Positions 7,684 to 17,550 of a DNA stretch of 54,584 bases are shown one piece after another. Location of the stretch: NCBI GenBank assembly GCA_027488215.1, contig JAIYCB010000025.1, positions 1 through 54,584 of the forward strand. Reading direction: 5' to 3'. Source of the DNA: Comamonadaceae bacterium (GTDB lineage Bacteria > Pseudomonadota > Gammaproteobacteria > Burkholderiales > Burkholderiaceae_C). The notes under the pieces are model-generated. The model had not been told where the DNA came from, did no database searches, and saw only the letters and a list, made by a program, of their open reading frames with translations. Both the position numbers and the translations under genes were made by a program. Numbering within the stretch: the stretch's first letter is position 1; every line of letters begins with the position of its first letter.

Positions 7684-9456
7684 ATGGAAATCACCAAAGC
7701 CGAAATGGCATCCGCTGCGTCCGTCGCTTCTTCTGGTCAAGAATTGCGCGGTGCTGAAATTCTGGTCAAAGCGCTGCAGGCCGAAAACGTTCAGTTTGTC
7801 TGGGGCTACCCCGGTGGGGCCGTGCTCCACATCTACGACGCTTTTTACAAACAAGACACCATCCAGCACGTGCTGGTGCGCCACGAGCAAGCGGCAGTGC
7901 ACGCGGCCGATGGCTATGCCCGTGCCACGGGTGAGGTGGGTGTGGCCCTGGTCACTTCGGGCCCCGGCCTGACCAATGCTGTCACCGGCATCGCCACCGC
8001 TTACATGGACAGCATCCCCATGGTCATCATCAGCGGGCAGGTGCCCACTGCGGCCATTGGTCTGGACGCTTTTCAGGAGTGTGACACCGTGGGCATCACC
8101 CGCCCCATCGTCAAGCACAACTTTTTGGTCAAAGACGCCAAGGACATGGCCGAGGTCATGAAAAAGGCCTTCCACATTGCCCGCACCGGTCGCCCCGGTC
8201 CGGTGGTGGTGGATGTGCCCAAGGACGTGTCGTTCAACAAAGTGATGTTCAACGGCTACCCCGACAAGGTCGAGATGCGCTCTTACAACCCGGTGCGCAA
8301 GGGCCACGGCGGCCAGATCCGCAAAGCCATGCAGCTGTTGATGTCGGCCAAGCGTCCTTACATCTACACCGGTGGTGGGGTTTTGCTGAGCAATGCCAGC
8401 CCCGAGCTGCGCGCGCTGGTGGACATGCTGAATTTCCCGGTCACCAACACCTTGATGGGTTTGGGCGCGTTTCCAGCCAACGACCGCCGCTTCTTGGGCA
8501 TGCTCGGCATGCACGGCACGCTGGAAGCCAACAACGCCATGCAGAATTGTGACGTGTTGCTGGCCGTGGGCGCACGTTTTGACGATCGCGTGATTGGGAA
8601 CCCCAAGCATTTTGCGCAAAACGAACGCAAGATCATCCATATCGACATTGATCCTTCGAGCATCTCCAAGCGAGTCAAGGTTGACGTACCGATCGTGGGC
8701 GACGTCAAAGACGTGTTGATCGAACTGATGGGCATGATCCGCGAGTCCGGTCTTAAGCCCGACAGCCAGGCGCTGGCGCAGTGGTGGCAAACGGTCGAGG
8801 GCTGGCGCAGCCGCGATTGCATGAAGTACGACAACAACAACACAGAGGTCATCAAGCCGCAAAAGGTCATCGAGACCTTGTGGGACATGACCAAAGACGC
8901 TGATGCGTACATCACCTCTGACGTTGGGCAGCACCAGATGTGGGCCGCGCAATATTACAAATTCAACGAGCCACGCCGCTGGATCAACTCCGGCGGTCTG
9001 GGCACCATGGGTGTGGGCATTCCGTATGCCATGGGCATAAAGCTGGCCAAGCCCGGGAGCGAAGTGTTTTGCGTGACAGGCGAGGGTTCGGTGCAGATGT
9101 GCATCCAGGAGTTATCGACCTGTTTGCAGTACAACACGCCGATCAAGGTTTTGGCCTTGAACAACCGCTACCTGGGCATGGTGCGCCAGTGGCAGGAAAT
9201 CGAATACTCGGGCCGTTACAGCCACAGCTACATGGATGCGCTGCCCGATTTTGTGAAGTTGGCCGAGGCTTACGGGCACGTGGGCATGCTGATCGAGCGT
9301 CCAGAAGACGTCGAACCGGCATTGCGCGAAGCGCGTCGCCTCAAGGACCGCACCGTGTTCATTGATTTCCGCACGGATCCCACTGAAAACGTGTTCCCCA
9401 TGGTTCAGGCTGGCAAAGGCATCACCGAGATGCTGATGGGTTCTGAAGATCTTTAA
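7684..9456 (+). CDS. ilvI: Acetolactate synthase, catalytic (large) subunit
   Basis: This is the thiamine-diphosphate and FAD-dependent large subunit of acetohydroxyacid synthase (590 residues). It condenses two pyruvates, or pyruvate and 2-oxobutyrate, in valine, leucine and isoleucine synthesis. The N-terminal G-Y-P-G-G-A-V segment and the catalytic glutamate in R-H-E-Q-A-A-V-H-A-A-D-G-Y are visible. The C-terminal cofactor motif reads G-E-G-S rather than the textbook G-D-G-S, which I recall as usual in Burkholderiales. The ATG at 7684 has an AAAGG site 7 bases upstream; a TTG two codons earlier is less likely. It heads the ilvI-ilvN-ilvC series. Whether it is called ilvB or ilvI is convention. 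Confidence 0.95.
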   Translation: MEITKAEMASAASVASSGQELRGAEILVKALQAENVQFVWGYPGGAVLHIYDAFYKQDTIQHVLVRHEQAAVHAADGYARATGEVGVALVTSGPGLTNAVTGIATAYMDSIPMVIISGQVPTAAIGLDAFQECDTVGITRPIVKHNFLVKDAKDMAEVMKKAFHIARTGRPGPVVVDVPKDVSFNKVMFNGYPDKVEMRSYNPVRKGHGGQIRKAMQLLMSAKRPYIYTGGGVLLSNASPELRALVDMLNFPVTNTLMGLGAFPANDRRFLGMLGMHGTLEANNAMQNCDVLLAVGARFDDRVIGNPKHFAQNERKIIHIDIDPSSISKRVKVDVPIVGDVKDVLIELMGMIRESGLKPDSQALAQWWQTVEGWRSRDCMKYDNNNTEVIKPQKVIETLWDMTKDADAYITSDVGQHQMWAAQYYKFNEPRRWINSGGLGTMGVGIPYAMGIKLAKPGSEVFCVTGEGSVQMCIQELSTCLQYNTPIKVLALNNRYLGMVRQWQEIEYSGRYSHSYMDALPDFVKLAEAYGHVGMLIERPEDVEPALREARRLKDRTVFIDFRTDPTENVFPMVQAGKGITEMLMGSEDL

Positions 9457-9491
9457 ATTTTTTCCACTGGACGAATCTATTGCCCGCCAAG

Positions 9492-9513
9492 CCTGCGCAT
9501 TACCGTGCGCAGG
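9492..9513 (+). other. GC-rich hairpin between ilvI and ilvN
   Basis: CCTGCGCA at 9492-9499 and TGCGCAGG at 9506-9513 are perfect inverted repeats around the six-base loop TTACCG. There is no following T-run, so this is not a simple terminator. It lies in a 134-bp gap that is unusually long for an ilv operon and may set relative expression of the two subunits by processing or stabilising the upstream message. Confidence 0.6.
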
Positions 9514-9590
9514 GGAGGGTGGCGAAAAACGACAGTTTTCTGCGATCAAACTTTTCTGGTTGCATGTCGTCGCAAAAAGAGGAATCACAC

Positions 9591-10082
9591 ATGAAACACA
9601 TCATCGCTGTATTGATTGAGAACGAAGCGGGCGCCCTGTCCCGTGTGGTGGGCCTGTTTTCGGCCCGTGGCTACAACATCGAATCGTTGACGGTGGCTCC
9701 CACCGAGGACCCCAGCTTGTCTCGCATGACCATCCAGACTGCCGGTTCGGATGACGTGATTGAGCAGATCACCAAGCACCTGAACCGCCTGATCGAGGTG
9801 GTGAAGGTGGTGGACCTGACCGAAGGCGCTTACACCGAGCGCGAGCTGATGCTGGTCAAAGTGCGCGCCGTGGGCAAGGAGCGCGAAGAAATGAAACGCA
9901 TGGCCGACATTTTCCGTGGCCGTGTGATTGATGTCACCGACAAGAGCTACACCATCGAGCTCACCGGTGACCAATCGAAGAACGACGCCTTTTTGGAGGC
10001 GATCGACCGCAGTGCCATCTTGGAGACCGTGCGCACGGGTGCTTGCGGTATCGGGCGCGGCGAGCGCATCCTGCGCGTCTAA
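9591..10082 (+). CDS. ilvN: Acetolactate synthase, small regulatory subunit
   Basis: The regulatory subunit is 163 residues, the same length as E. coli IlvH. It starts with an ACT domain (M-K-H-I-I-A-V-L-I-E-N-E-A-G-A-L-S-R-V-V-G-L-F-S) that binds valine for feedback inhibition and activates the catalytic subunit. The C-terminal domain ends in the conserved R-T-G-A-C-G-I-G-R-G. The ATG at 9591 follows an AGAGGA ribosome site; the frame extends upstream to 9480 without conserved sequence. It is followed 40 bp later by ilvC. IlvH is an equally valid name. Confidence 0.94.
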   Translation: MKHIIAVLIENEAGALSRVVGLFSARGYNIESLTVAPTEDPSLSRMTIQTAGSDDVIEQITKHLNRLIEVVKVVDLTEGAYTERELMLVKVRAVGKEREEMKRMADIFRGRVIDVTDKSYTIELTGDQSKNDAFLEAIDRSAILETVRTGACGIGRGERILRV

Positions 10083-10095
10083 ACTCAACCCTTGA

Positions 10096-11139
<1,044 letters not shown>

Positions 11140-11162
11140 TCTGGCCCTTGGGCAAGTTTGAG

Positions 11163-11189
11163 AAAGGCCACTGCGGTGGCCTTTTTCTT
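11163..11189 (+). terminator. Rho-independent terminator after ilvC
   Basis: AAAGGCCAC (11163-11171), loop TGCG, then GTGGCCTTT (11176-11184) and more pyrimidines form a 9-bp hairpin with a U-rich tail. It ends the ilv transcript or attenuates read-through into pssA. Confidence 0.85.
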
Positions 11190-11256
11190 GGGCGCTCTGT
11201 CTGCCTTAAACTTGGCTGGCAGGGTATGGCGCCAAAAACCGAATCAGGAATGGACG

Positions 11257-12078
11257 ATGAGTAAATCCAACGCAAACGAAGTCGCAGAAGACACTGAGGT
11301 TCTGGCGCCTGTGCGTAAGCCTTCGAAGGGCATCTACATGCTGCCCAACATGATCACTTTGGCTGCGCTTTTTGCCGGTTTTTATGCCATCGTCATGGCC
11401 ATCAATGGTCGTTTTGATCTGGCCACGGTGGGCATTTTCAGTGCCATGGTGCTCGACAGCCTGGACGGCCGTGTGGCCCGCATGACCAACACCCAAAGCG
11501 CTTTTGGCGAGCAAATGGATTCGCTGTCTGACATGGTGTCCTTCGGTGCCGCGCCTGCCCTGATCGCTTACGTCTGGACTTTGAAGGAGCTGGGGCGTTG
11601 GGGCTGGATCGCCGCCTTCGTCTATTGCGCTTGTGCAGCCTTGCGTCTGGCACGTTTCAACGTCAATACGGCTGTAGTGGACAAGCGCTACTTTCAGGGT
11701 CTGCCATCGCCCGCAGCAGCAGCCTTGGTCATGGGTTTTGTGTGGATCATGTTCGACAACTCGGTGCCCGCCAAAGCGGTGTCCTGGGGCATGTTTGCCG
11801 TGTGCCTGTTTGCGGGCCTGACCATGGTGACCAATGTGCCGTTTTACAGTTTCAAGGACATGCACATGAAAAAGAGCGTGCCCTTTGCCACGCTGGTGTT
11901 GGTGGCCTTGGGTATCGCTGTCGTCAACATTGACCCGCCGATCGTGCTGTTTGCACTGTTTGTGGGCTATGGCTTGAGCGGTTATGTGATTTATCTCTGG
12001 CGCAAAGCCAAGGGCGAGCCTACCAGCATGATCAGCACTTCGACCGACGAGCCCGACGAGCGTGGTTTGCATCAGTGA
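11257..12078 (+). CDS. pssA: CDP-diacylglycerol--serine O-phosphatidyltransferase
   Basis: PssA makes phosphatidylserine from CDP-diacylglycerol and serine, the first committed step to phosphatidylethanolamine, in the inner membrane. The 273-residue protein carries the CDP-alcohol phosphotransferase signature D-S-L-D-G-R-V-A-R followed by G-E-Q-M-D-S-L-S-D, with the metal-binding aspartates intact. Several hydrophobic helices follow. The start is the ATG at 11257; open frame continues upstream to 11158 but runs through the ilvC terminator. Its place between ilvC and leuA is a known betaproteobacterial arrangement without an obvious metabolic reason. Confidence 0.93.
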   Translation: MSKSNANEVAEDTEVLAPVRKPSKGIYMLPNMITLAALFAGFYAIVMAINGRFDLATVGIFSAMVLDSLDGRVARMTNTQSAFGEQMDSLSDMVSFGAAPALIAYVWTLKELGRWGWIAAFVYCACAALRLARFNVNTAVVDKRYFQGLPSPAAAALVMGFVWIMFDNSVPAKAVSWGMFAVCLFAGLTMVTNVPFYSFKDMHMKKSVPFATLVLVALGIAVVNIDPPIVLFALFVGYGLSGYVIYLWRKAKGEPTSMISTSTDEPDERGLHQ

Positions 12079-12126
12079 TGTCAACTGCAAGACAATGCGG
12101 GTTTTGAACTGTGTTAAAGTGTTTAT

Positions 12127-12180
12127 ATGACTTTTTCTTTGATTGCACTACTGCTATCGCCCCACGGGCGGGATGTGTAG
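12127..12180 (+). CDS. leuA leader peptide (LeuL-like), 17 residues
   Basis: A short frame encodes MTFSLIALLLSPHGRDV. Four of its 17 residues are leucine, including the run Leu8-Leu9-Leu10. Two of these use CTA, a codon rare in this GC-rich sequence. It lies directly before a strong terminator hairpin and 94 bases before leuA. These are the marks of transcription attenuation, in which ribosome stalling at leucine codons during leucine shortage prevents terminator formation. The ribosome binding site is weak (AAAGTG region). No search was made for homologous leader peptides. Confidence 0.75.
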   Translation: MTFSLIALLLSPHGRDV

Positions 12181-12199
12181 CGCACGCAACCATTTTCCC

Positions 12200-12240
12200 A
12201 AAAGGCCCGTATGCCATCCGCAACGGGCCTTTTGCATTTT
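12200..12240 (+). terminator. leuA attenuator terminator with alternative pairing
   Basis: AAAAGGCCCGT (12200-12210) pairs with ACGGGCCTTTT (12223-12233) to give an 11-bp stem followed by a T-rich stretch. The same left arm can instead pair with the leader: ACGGGC at 12164-12169, inside the leader peptide frame, is complementary to GCCCGT at 12205-12210 and repeats the first six bases of the right arm. The leader also forms its own hairpin, CGCCC (12158-12162) with GGGCG (12166-12170). Together these give the 1:2, 2:3 and 3:4 pairings of a classic attenuator. Confidence 0.8.
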
Positions 12241-12274
12241 TGCTTGGACTTGCGGGTTTTGACCAGGAGTGAAC

Positions 12275-13813
12275 ATGACTGACAAACTGATTATTTTCGA
12301 CACCACCTTGCGCGATGGCGAACAGTCGCCCGGCGCTTCCATGACCCGTGATGAAAAGCTGCGCATTGCCCGTCAACTGGAGCGTCTGCGCGTGGACGTG
12401 ATCGAAGCCGGTTTTGCGGCCAGCTCCAATGGCGATTTTGAGGCTGTCAAGACGATTGCCGACGCCATCAAAGACTCGACCATTTGCTCCTTGTCGCGCG
12501 CCAATGATCGCGACATTTCGCGTGCTGCTGAAGCCCTGAAAGGGGCCAACAGCGGTCGCATCCACACTTTCATCGCCACGTCGCCCCTGCACATGGAAAA
12601 AAAGCTGCGCATGACACCCGATCAGGTGTTTGAGCAAGCCAAGCAGTCGGTGCGCTTTGCCCGCAATCTCGTGGGTGATGTGGAATTCAGCCCGGAAGAC
12701 GGCTACCGCAGCGACATGGATTTCTTGTGCCGCATCTTGGAGGCGGTGATCGCCGAGGGTGCTGGCACCATCAACGTGCCCGACACGGTGGGCTATGCAG
12801 TGCCCGAGTTGTATGGCGAGTTCATCCGCACCTTGCGCGAGCGCATCCCCAACTCCGACAAGGCCATCTGGTCGGTGCATTGCCACAACGACTTGGGTAT
12901 GGCGGTGGCCAACTCGCTGGCGGGCGTGAAGATCGGCGGCGCACGCCAAGTCGAATGCACGATCAACGGCCTGGGTGAGCGCGCAGGCAATTGCTCGCTC
13001 GAAGAAGTGGTCATGGCCGTCAAGACGCGCCGCGATTACTTTGGCCTGGATGTGGGGATTGACACCAGCCACATCGTGGCAGCCAGCCGCATGGTCAGCC
13101 AGACCACCGGCTTTGTGGTGCAGCCCAACAAGGCGGTGGTCGGGGCCAACGCCTTTGCCCATGCCTCGGGCATTCACCAAGATGGTGTGCTCAAGGCTCG
13201 CGACACTTATGAAATCATGCGCGCCGAGGATGTGGGTTGGACCACCAACAAGATCGTCTTGGGCAAACTCAGCGGCCGCAATGCGTTCAAACAGCGTTTG
13301 CAAGACCTGGGTGTGAGCTTGGAGAGCGAGACCGAAATCAACAGCGCTTTTGCCAAGTTCAAGGAATTGGCCGACCGCAAAAGCGAAATTTTTGATGAAG
13401 ACATCCTGGCTTTGGTCAGCGACGAGAGTGTGACCAGCGAAAAAGAGCAATATGGTTTCGTCTCCATGTCCCAGCACAGCGAAACCGGAGAGCGCCCTCA
13501 TGCGGCGGTGGTGTTCACCGTGGAGGGTAAGGAGGTAAGCACCCAGTCCGATGGCAATGGCCCGGTGGATGCCTCCCTGAAGGCGATCGAGTCATATGTC
13601 AAAAGTGGTGCGGAAATGGTGCTGTATTCGGTCAACGCCATCAGTGGTTCCACCGAAAGTCAGGGTGAAGTTACTGTGCGTTTGCAAAACAGCGGGCGGG
13701 TGGTCAATGGTGTCGGATCCGATCCGGACATCGTGGTGGCTTCGGCCAAGGCTTACCTGAGTGCATTGAATAAATTGCAGAGCAAATCCGATCGAGTTGC
13801 TGCACAGGGGTAA
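12275..13813 (+). CDS. leuA: 2-isopropylmalate synthase
   Basis: LeuA condenses acetyl-CoA with 2-oxoisovalerate, the first committed step to leucine. The 512-residue protein has the aldolase-type TIM barrel beginning [15 protein letters not shown] (Arg13, Asp14), the metal-binding H-C-H-N-D-L-G-M-A segment, and a C-terminal LeuA dimer/allosteric domain that binds leucine. The ATG at 12275 has AGGAG 5 bases upstream; a GTG two codons earlier overlaps that site. Expression is probably controlled by the attenuator just upstream as well as by leucine feedback on the enzyme. Confidence 0.96.
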   Translation: MTDKLIIFDTTLRDGEQSPGASMTRDEKLRIARQLERLRVDVIEAGFAASSNGDFEAVKTIADAIKDSTICSLSRANDRDISRAAEALKGANSGRIHTFIATSPLHMEKKLRMTPDQVFEQAKQSVRFARNLVGDVEFSPEDGYRSDMDFLCRILEAVIAEGAGTINVPDTVGYAVPELYGEFIRTLRERIPNSDKAIWSVHCHNDLGMAVANSLAGVKIGGARQVECTINGLGERAGNCSLEEVVMAVKTRRDYFGLDVGIDTSHIVAASRMVSQTTGFVVQPNKAVVGANAFAHASGIHQDGVLKARDTYEIMRAEDVGWTTNKIVLGKLSGRNAFKQRLQDLGVSLESETEINSAFAKFKELADRKSEIFDEDILALVSDESVTSEKEQYGFVSMSQHSETGERPHAAVVFTVEGKEVSTQSDGNGPVDASLKAIESYVKSGAEMVLYSVNAISGSTESQGEVTVRLQNSGRVVNGVGSDPDIVVASAKAYLSALNKLQSKSDRVAAQG

Positions 13814-13846
13814 AATGTTTACCAAATAAGTAATTAATTGCTTTAT

Positions 13847-13887
13847 AAAAGTCACGTAAGTCGTTGTTCTTGCGTGACTTTTTTTAT
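13847..13887 (+). terminator. Terminator after leuA
   Basis: AAGTCACGTAAG (13849-13860) pairs with CTTGCGTGACTT (13869-13880), a 12-bp stem with one G-T wobble, followed by a run of Ts. It closes the leuA transcript. Confidence 0.88.
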
Positions 13888-13932
13888 TTGGATACACTCA
13901 CTTGCATATTTGAATAATCAGACCATCAGGAC

Positions 13933-15084
13933 ATGCCGTTGAAATTCCTTTCTATCTTTTTGTTCCCTAAATCCTGGTTTCGTATGGCTGTCTTGGCCAT
14001 GGCTGTCGGTCTGGTCACCATTGTGTCGGGTCAGTTGAGTCTGGCGTATGCCCAAAACAGCATGCAGCCACCAGCGAAAGCACAAAAAAGTAACAAGAGT
14101 GCTGAAAAGTCGGCTGGACCTCGAAAAGCCCAAACAGGTCAAATCGCATCGGCCCGAAAAAATCAAGCAGCCAAGTCTTCTGGTCAAAAAAGACAAGCAG
14201 CCAAAGCCAATCTGAGCGCTAGAAACCTCAAAGCCAGCCAAAACGCACGTCCCATCCGAGCATCTTTTGGTCAAATGGCAGGTCTGCATGCCACTTCTGA
14301 CGCTTTGGGCTTGCACTCCAGCGTGGCGTTGGTGGTGGACCAGGACACGCAGGAAGTCTTGTTCAGCAAAAACGACCATGCGGTATTGCCGATCGCATCC
14401 TTGACCAAACTGATGACGGGCTTGGTCATTGCAGAGGCCAATTTGCCGATGGACGAGCGCATCCGCATTACCCAGGCGGATGTGGACACTGAAAAAGGGA
14501 GCTCATCCCGTCTGGCCGTAGGCACAGAACTCAGCCGTGGAGACTTGATGCACTTGTCGCTGATGTCCAGCGAAAATCGCGCAGCGCATGCATTGGGGCG
14601 TACTTTCCCGGGTGGCATGGATCAGTTCGTCGCTCGAATGAACCAGCGTGCACGTTCTTTGGGCATGACGGATACGCGCTATGTGGAGCCCACGGGCCTG
14701 TCAAGCAAAAACCAGTCCAGTGCCAATGATTTGGCCGTTTTAGCTGCCAAGGCTTACAACGAACCGATGTTGCGGGAGCTGTCCACCTCGCAAGGCCGTG
14801 AGGTCGCAGTGGGCAGCAGGACACTGCAGTACAACAACACCAATGGCTTGATCAAAAATCCACAGTGGGACATCGGTCTGCAAAAGACCGGTTACATCTC
14901 GGAGGCTGGTCGTTGCTTGGTCATGCAAGCCCAGGTCGCAGGTCGAAAGCTGATCATGGTTTTTCTGGATTCGACAGGAAAGTTCAGCCGCCTTGGTGAC
15001 GCCGAGCGTGTGCGCAAGTGGCTGGAGCAAAAGTCGTCCATGGACCAGCGCGCCATGGAATCACCAGCCCGGATGCCAGGCTGA
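13933..15084 (+). CDS. D-alanyl-D-alanine carboxypeptidase/endopeptidase (PBP7-like)
   Basis: This 383-residue serine peptidase acts on peptidoglycan cross-links in the periplasm. It has an N-terminal signal peptide (hydrophobic to about residue 40, ending A-Y-A-Q), a lysine/alanine/serine-rich linker of about 60 residues, and the S11-family catalytic domain. All three penicillin-binding motifs are present: S-L-T-K with Ser156 and Lys159, S-E-N at 213-215, and K-T-G at 318-320. The domain without a long C-terminal beta-rich region resembles PbpG (PBP7/8) more than DacA/DacC. The basic linker may help it contact the cell wall. It appears monocistronic. Confidence 0.9.
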   Translation: MPLKFLSIFLFPKSWFRMAVLAMAVGLVTIVSGQLSLAYAQNSMQPPAKAQKSNKSAEKSAGPRKAQTGQIASARKNQAAKSSGQKRQAAKANLSARNLKASQNARPIRASFGQMAGLHATSDALGLHSSVALVVDQDTQEVLFSKNDHAVLPIASLTKLMTGLVIAEANLPMDERIRITQADVDTEKGSSSRLAVGTELSRGDLMHLSLMSSENRAAHALGRTFPGGMDQFVARMNQRARSLGMTDTRYVEPTGLSSKNQSSANDLAVLAAKAYNEPMLRELSTSQGREVAVGSRTLQYNNTNGLIKNPQWDIGLQKTGYISEAGRCLVMQAQVAGRKLIMVFLDSTGKFSRLGDAERVRKWLEQKSSMDQRAMESPARMPG

Positions 15085-15114
15085 GATTTCAAACCCAATC
15101 AAAAGGATCGCTCT

Positions 15115-15912
15115 TCAGCGAACTTCGTGGTGACCCAAAGTCCCAGATATGGCCTTGGCGGTTTCTTGTAATTTCGGCAGCCAGCTCTCATCCAGCCGAT
15201 CGGCCGGGGCAGAGATGGACAGGCCTGCCAGAAGCTTGCCTTGATCATCGTAGATACCTGCTGCGATGCAGCGCACACCCAACTCCAACTCTTCATTGTC
15301 ACGGGCAAAACCGGACTGGTTGACGCGTGAAAGTTCTCTTTCCAATACCTGCAGTTGGGTGATGCTGTTGCGCGTTTGCCCAGCCAGTCCGGTTCGCGTG
15401 GCATAAGAGCGCACCCGCAATGGGTCGTCTGCAGCAAGGAAGAGTTTGCCCACCGAAGTCAGGTGCAAAGGAGCACGCCCGCCAATGGCGCGAACCACTT
15501 GCATGCCCGAGCGTTCGCTGTAGGCGCGTTCGATGTAGACGATTTCATCGCCCTGGCGCATGCTCAAGTTGACCGGCTGCTGAATCAGTTTGTGTAAATC
15601 ACGCATCGGTGCGAGGGCCGCATCACGCACATTGAGTCGACCCTTGACCAAGTTGCCCAATTCCAGCAAGCGCATGCCCAGGCGGTAACTGCCCGCTTCC
15701 GGGCGATCTACAAAACGGCCCGTGGCGAGGTCATTGAGGATACGGTGTGCGGTAGAGGGGTGCAGCCCGGTTTTTTGGCTGATCTCCTTCAGGGAGATGG
15801 CTTCTTCGCGGGACGCCAGCACATCAATCAGGGTGAACATGCGTTCTATCACCTGGATAGTGGGCGCGGTCGTATGGGCGGAGTCTTTTTTCATCGTGTA
15901 CTGCCTGGACAT
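15115..15912 (-). CDS. IclR family transcriptional regulator
   Basis: This 265-residue regulator has an N-terminal winged helix-turn-helix (about 20-85: I-Q-V-I-E-R-M-F-T-L-I-D-V-L-A then L-K-E-I-S-Q-K-T-G-L-H-P-S-T-A-H-R-I-L) and the C-terminal IclR effector-binding domain, ending in the conserved G-V-R-C-I-A-A-G-I-Y and S-I-S-A-P-A-D-R segments. IclR proteins commonly control aromatic or acyl-compound catabolism, but no catabolic operon is adjacent here, so its target is unknown. It converges on the penicillin-binding peptidase gene and is 83 bp from bpt in the same direction. Confidence 0.9.
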   Translation of the reverse strand: MSRQYTMKKDSAHTTAPTIQVIERMFTLIDVLASREEAISLKEISQKTGLHPSTAHRILNDLATGRFVDRPEAGSYRLGMRLLELGNLVKGRLNVRDAALAPMRDLHKLIQQPVNLSMRQGDEIVYIERAYSERSGMQVVRAIGGRAPLHLTSVGKLFLAADDPLRVRSYATRTGLAGQTRNSITQLQVLERELSRVNQSGFARDNEELELGVRCIAAGIYDDQGKLLAGLSISAPADRLDESWLPKLQETAKAISGTLGHHEVR

Positions 15913-15995
15913 TTCATTTTACACAGTGAAATGAAAGGGGCTGTTCGGCTAAATAGGCTCCCAAATCTGCCTTCGCAACAACTCAAGCAGAGGCC

Positions 15996-16733
15996 TCAAC
16001 CAAAAGCCTGCCATCTCCCGTTTACCCTGAGTTCGCAGGGCTTGAAGCGGGATTTGTAATTCATCTTGGGGCTGCCATCAATCCAGTAGCCCAGGTAAAC
16101 ATAGGGCAGCCCCAGCTTCGCCGCTTGCTGTATCTGCCAGAGCACCCCGTAAGTTCCAAAGCTGGCGGCCTCATTGGGTTCGTAAAAAGTGTAAACCGCC
16201 GACAAACCGTGGTTGAGCACATCCAGGATGCTGATCATTTTGAGAGCACCCATGCCGTCGTCTTTGCTTGGTGTTCTGAACTCGACAATGCGCGAGTTGA
16301 CACGGCTTTGCAGCAGAAATTGGCTGTATTGGTCGACGCTGTCGTGGTCCATGCCGCCACCGGGGTGACGCGTGTTTTGGTAGCGCAAATACAAGGCGTA
16401 ATGCTCGGCGTCGTAATGCAAGTCAAGTACGCGCACCTGCAAATCGCTGTGGGCCTGCCAAGCTCGGCGCTGGCTTCGGTCGGGTTTGAACGCGTTCACT
16501 TGCACACGCAAAGGCTGACAGGCTTGGCAGTTATCGCAGTAGGGGCGATAGGTGAACAGGCCGCTGCGCCTGAAGCCTTGTTCCACCAAGTCAGCATAGA
16601 CCTCGTTATGGATCAGGTGGCTTGGGGTGGCCACCTGGGATCTGGCAGAGCGCTCGGGCAGGTAACTGCACGCATAAGGGGCCGTGGCGTAAAACTGCAG
16701 GGCCTGTAATGGAAGTTCTTTGAGTTGGCTCAT
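15996..16733 (-). CDS. bpt: Aspartate/glutamate leucyltransferase (Bpt)
   Basis: Bpt transfers leucine from Leu-tRNA to proteins with N-terminal Asp or Glu, marking them for ClpS/ClpAP degradation. The 245-residue protein has the ATE-family N-terminal cysteine cluster [12 protein letters not shown] and the C-terminal acyltransferase core with [15 protein letters not shown]. The start at 16733 gives an ATGA overlap with the aat stop, so the two N-degron transferases are translationally coupled. It could be labelled arginyltransferase, but bacterial members next to aat are leucyltransferases. Confidence 0.92.
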   Translation of the reverse strand: MSQLKELPLQALQFYATAPYACSYLPERSARSQVATPSHLIHNEVYADLVEQGFRRSGLFTYRPYCDNCQACQPLRVQVNAFKPDRSQRRAWQAHSDLQVRVLDLHYDAEHYALYLRYQNTRHPGGGMDHDSVDQYSQFLLQSRVNSRIVEFRTPSKDDGMGALKMISILDVLNHGLSAVYTFYEPNEAASFGTYGVLWQIQQAAKLGLPYVYLGYWIDGSPKMNYKSRFKPCELRVNGRWQAFG

Positions 16734-17509
16734 TTTGATGCTGCCAATGTAGCCAGGGCGGGCCAATTCAGCGACTCGTGTGCCCAGTCTATAGGGGCTT
16801 GATCTCGCCCTTGTTGCAAGGCGCTCAAAAATTCGTCACGCGGTATCTCGCGTGCCCCCATCGATGCCAAGTGCCGGGTATTTTGCTGGCAATCAATGGT
16901 GGTGATCCCGTGCTGCAAACAGACACTGACCAGGCAAGCCAGCGCCATTTTGGAGCCATCGTCGATGGTGGTGAACATCGATTCGCCAAACACGGCACGG
17001 CCCAATGCAACGAAGTACAGGCCAGCCAAGAGTTCCCCATCGATGCGCAACTCACAACTGTGGGCCACGCCGATCCGGTGCAATGCTTCGTAGGCGGCCA
17101 CCATCCGGGGCACGATCCACGTGCCTTTTTGACCTTGGCGAGCCGATGAGGCGCAGCGGTGGATGACTTGCGAAAAGTCGCGGTCAAAGCACAACTCAAA
17201 GTTGGGCGTTAGGCTCCAGCGTTTGAGGCTTTTCTGGAGTGATCGGTGAAAACGAAACTCTCGCGTTGGTAGCACCATGCGAGGGTCTGGACTCCACCAA
17301 AGTACGGGTTGACCCATGTTGAACCAGGGGAAAACGCCCTGTGCATAGGCGTCCATCAATCGTTGAGCAGACAAATCGCCGCTGGCAGCCAGCAGGCCCG
17401 GCGCAGGGGTTGAGGCTCCCCAAGCCCAGCTCACTGGGGGAAGGGCTTGTCCCTCCACAATCCAGGGCAGTTCGGGGGCATCGGAATGCGCATCGGCTTG
17501 GCTTGTCAT
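16730..17509 (-). CDS. aat: Leucyl/phenylalanyl-tRNA--protein transferase
   Basis: Aat adds leucine or phenylalanine from aminoacyl-tRNA to proteins with N-terminal Lys or Arg, creating a primary N-degron for ClpS. The protein of about 259 residues has the family hallmarks [19 protein letters not shown] and the later D-C-Q-Q-N-T-R-H-L segment. The ATG at 17509 is preferred over a TTG five codons earlier. It shares an ATGA overlap with bpt. It is divergent from pgeF, leaving about 40 bp for both promoters. Confidence 0.93.
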   Translation of the reverse strand: MTSQADAHSDAPELPWIVEGQALPPVSWAWGASTPAPGLLAASGDLSAQRLMDAYAQGVFPWFNMGQPVLWWSPDPRMVLPTREFRFHRSLQKSLKRWSLTPNFELCFDRDFSQVIHRCASSARQGQKGTWIVPRMVAAYEALHRIGVAHSCELRIDGELLAGLYFVALGRAVFGESMFTTIDDGSKMALACLVSVCLQHGITTIDCQQNTRHLASMGAREIPRDEFLSALQQGRDQAPIDWAHESLNWPALATLAASK

Positions 17510-17550
17510 GGTGCAATTACACAATAAAAGCAGGCGTGCTTTACGGCGCT

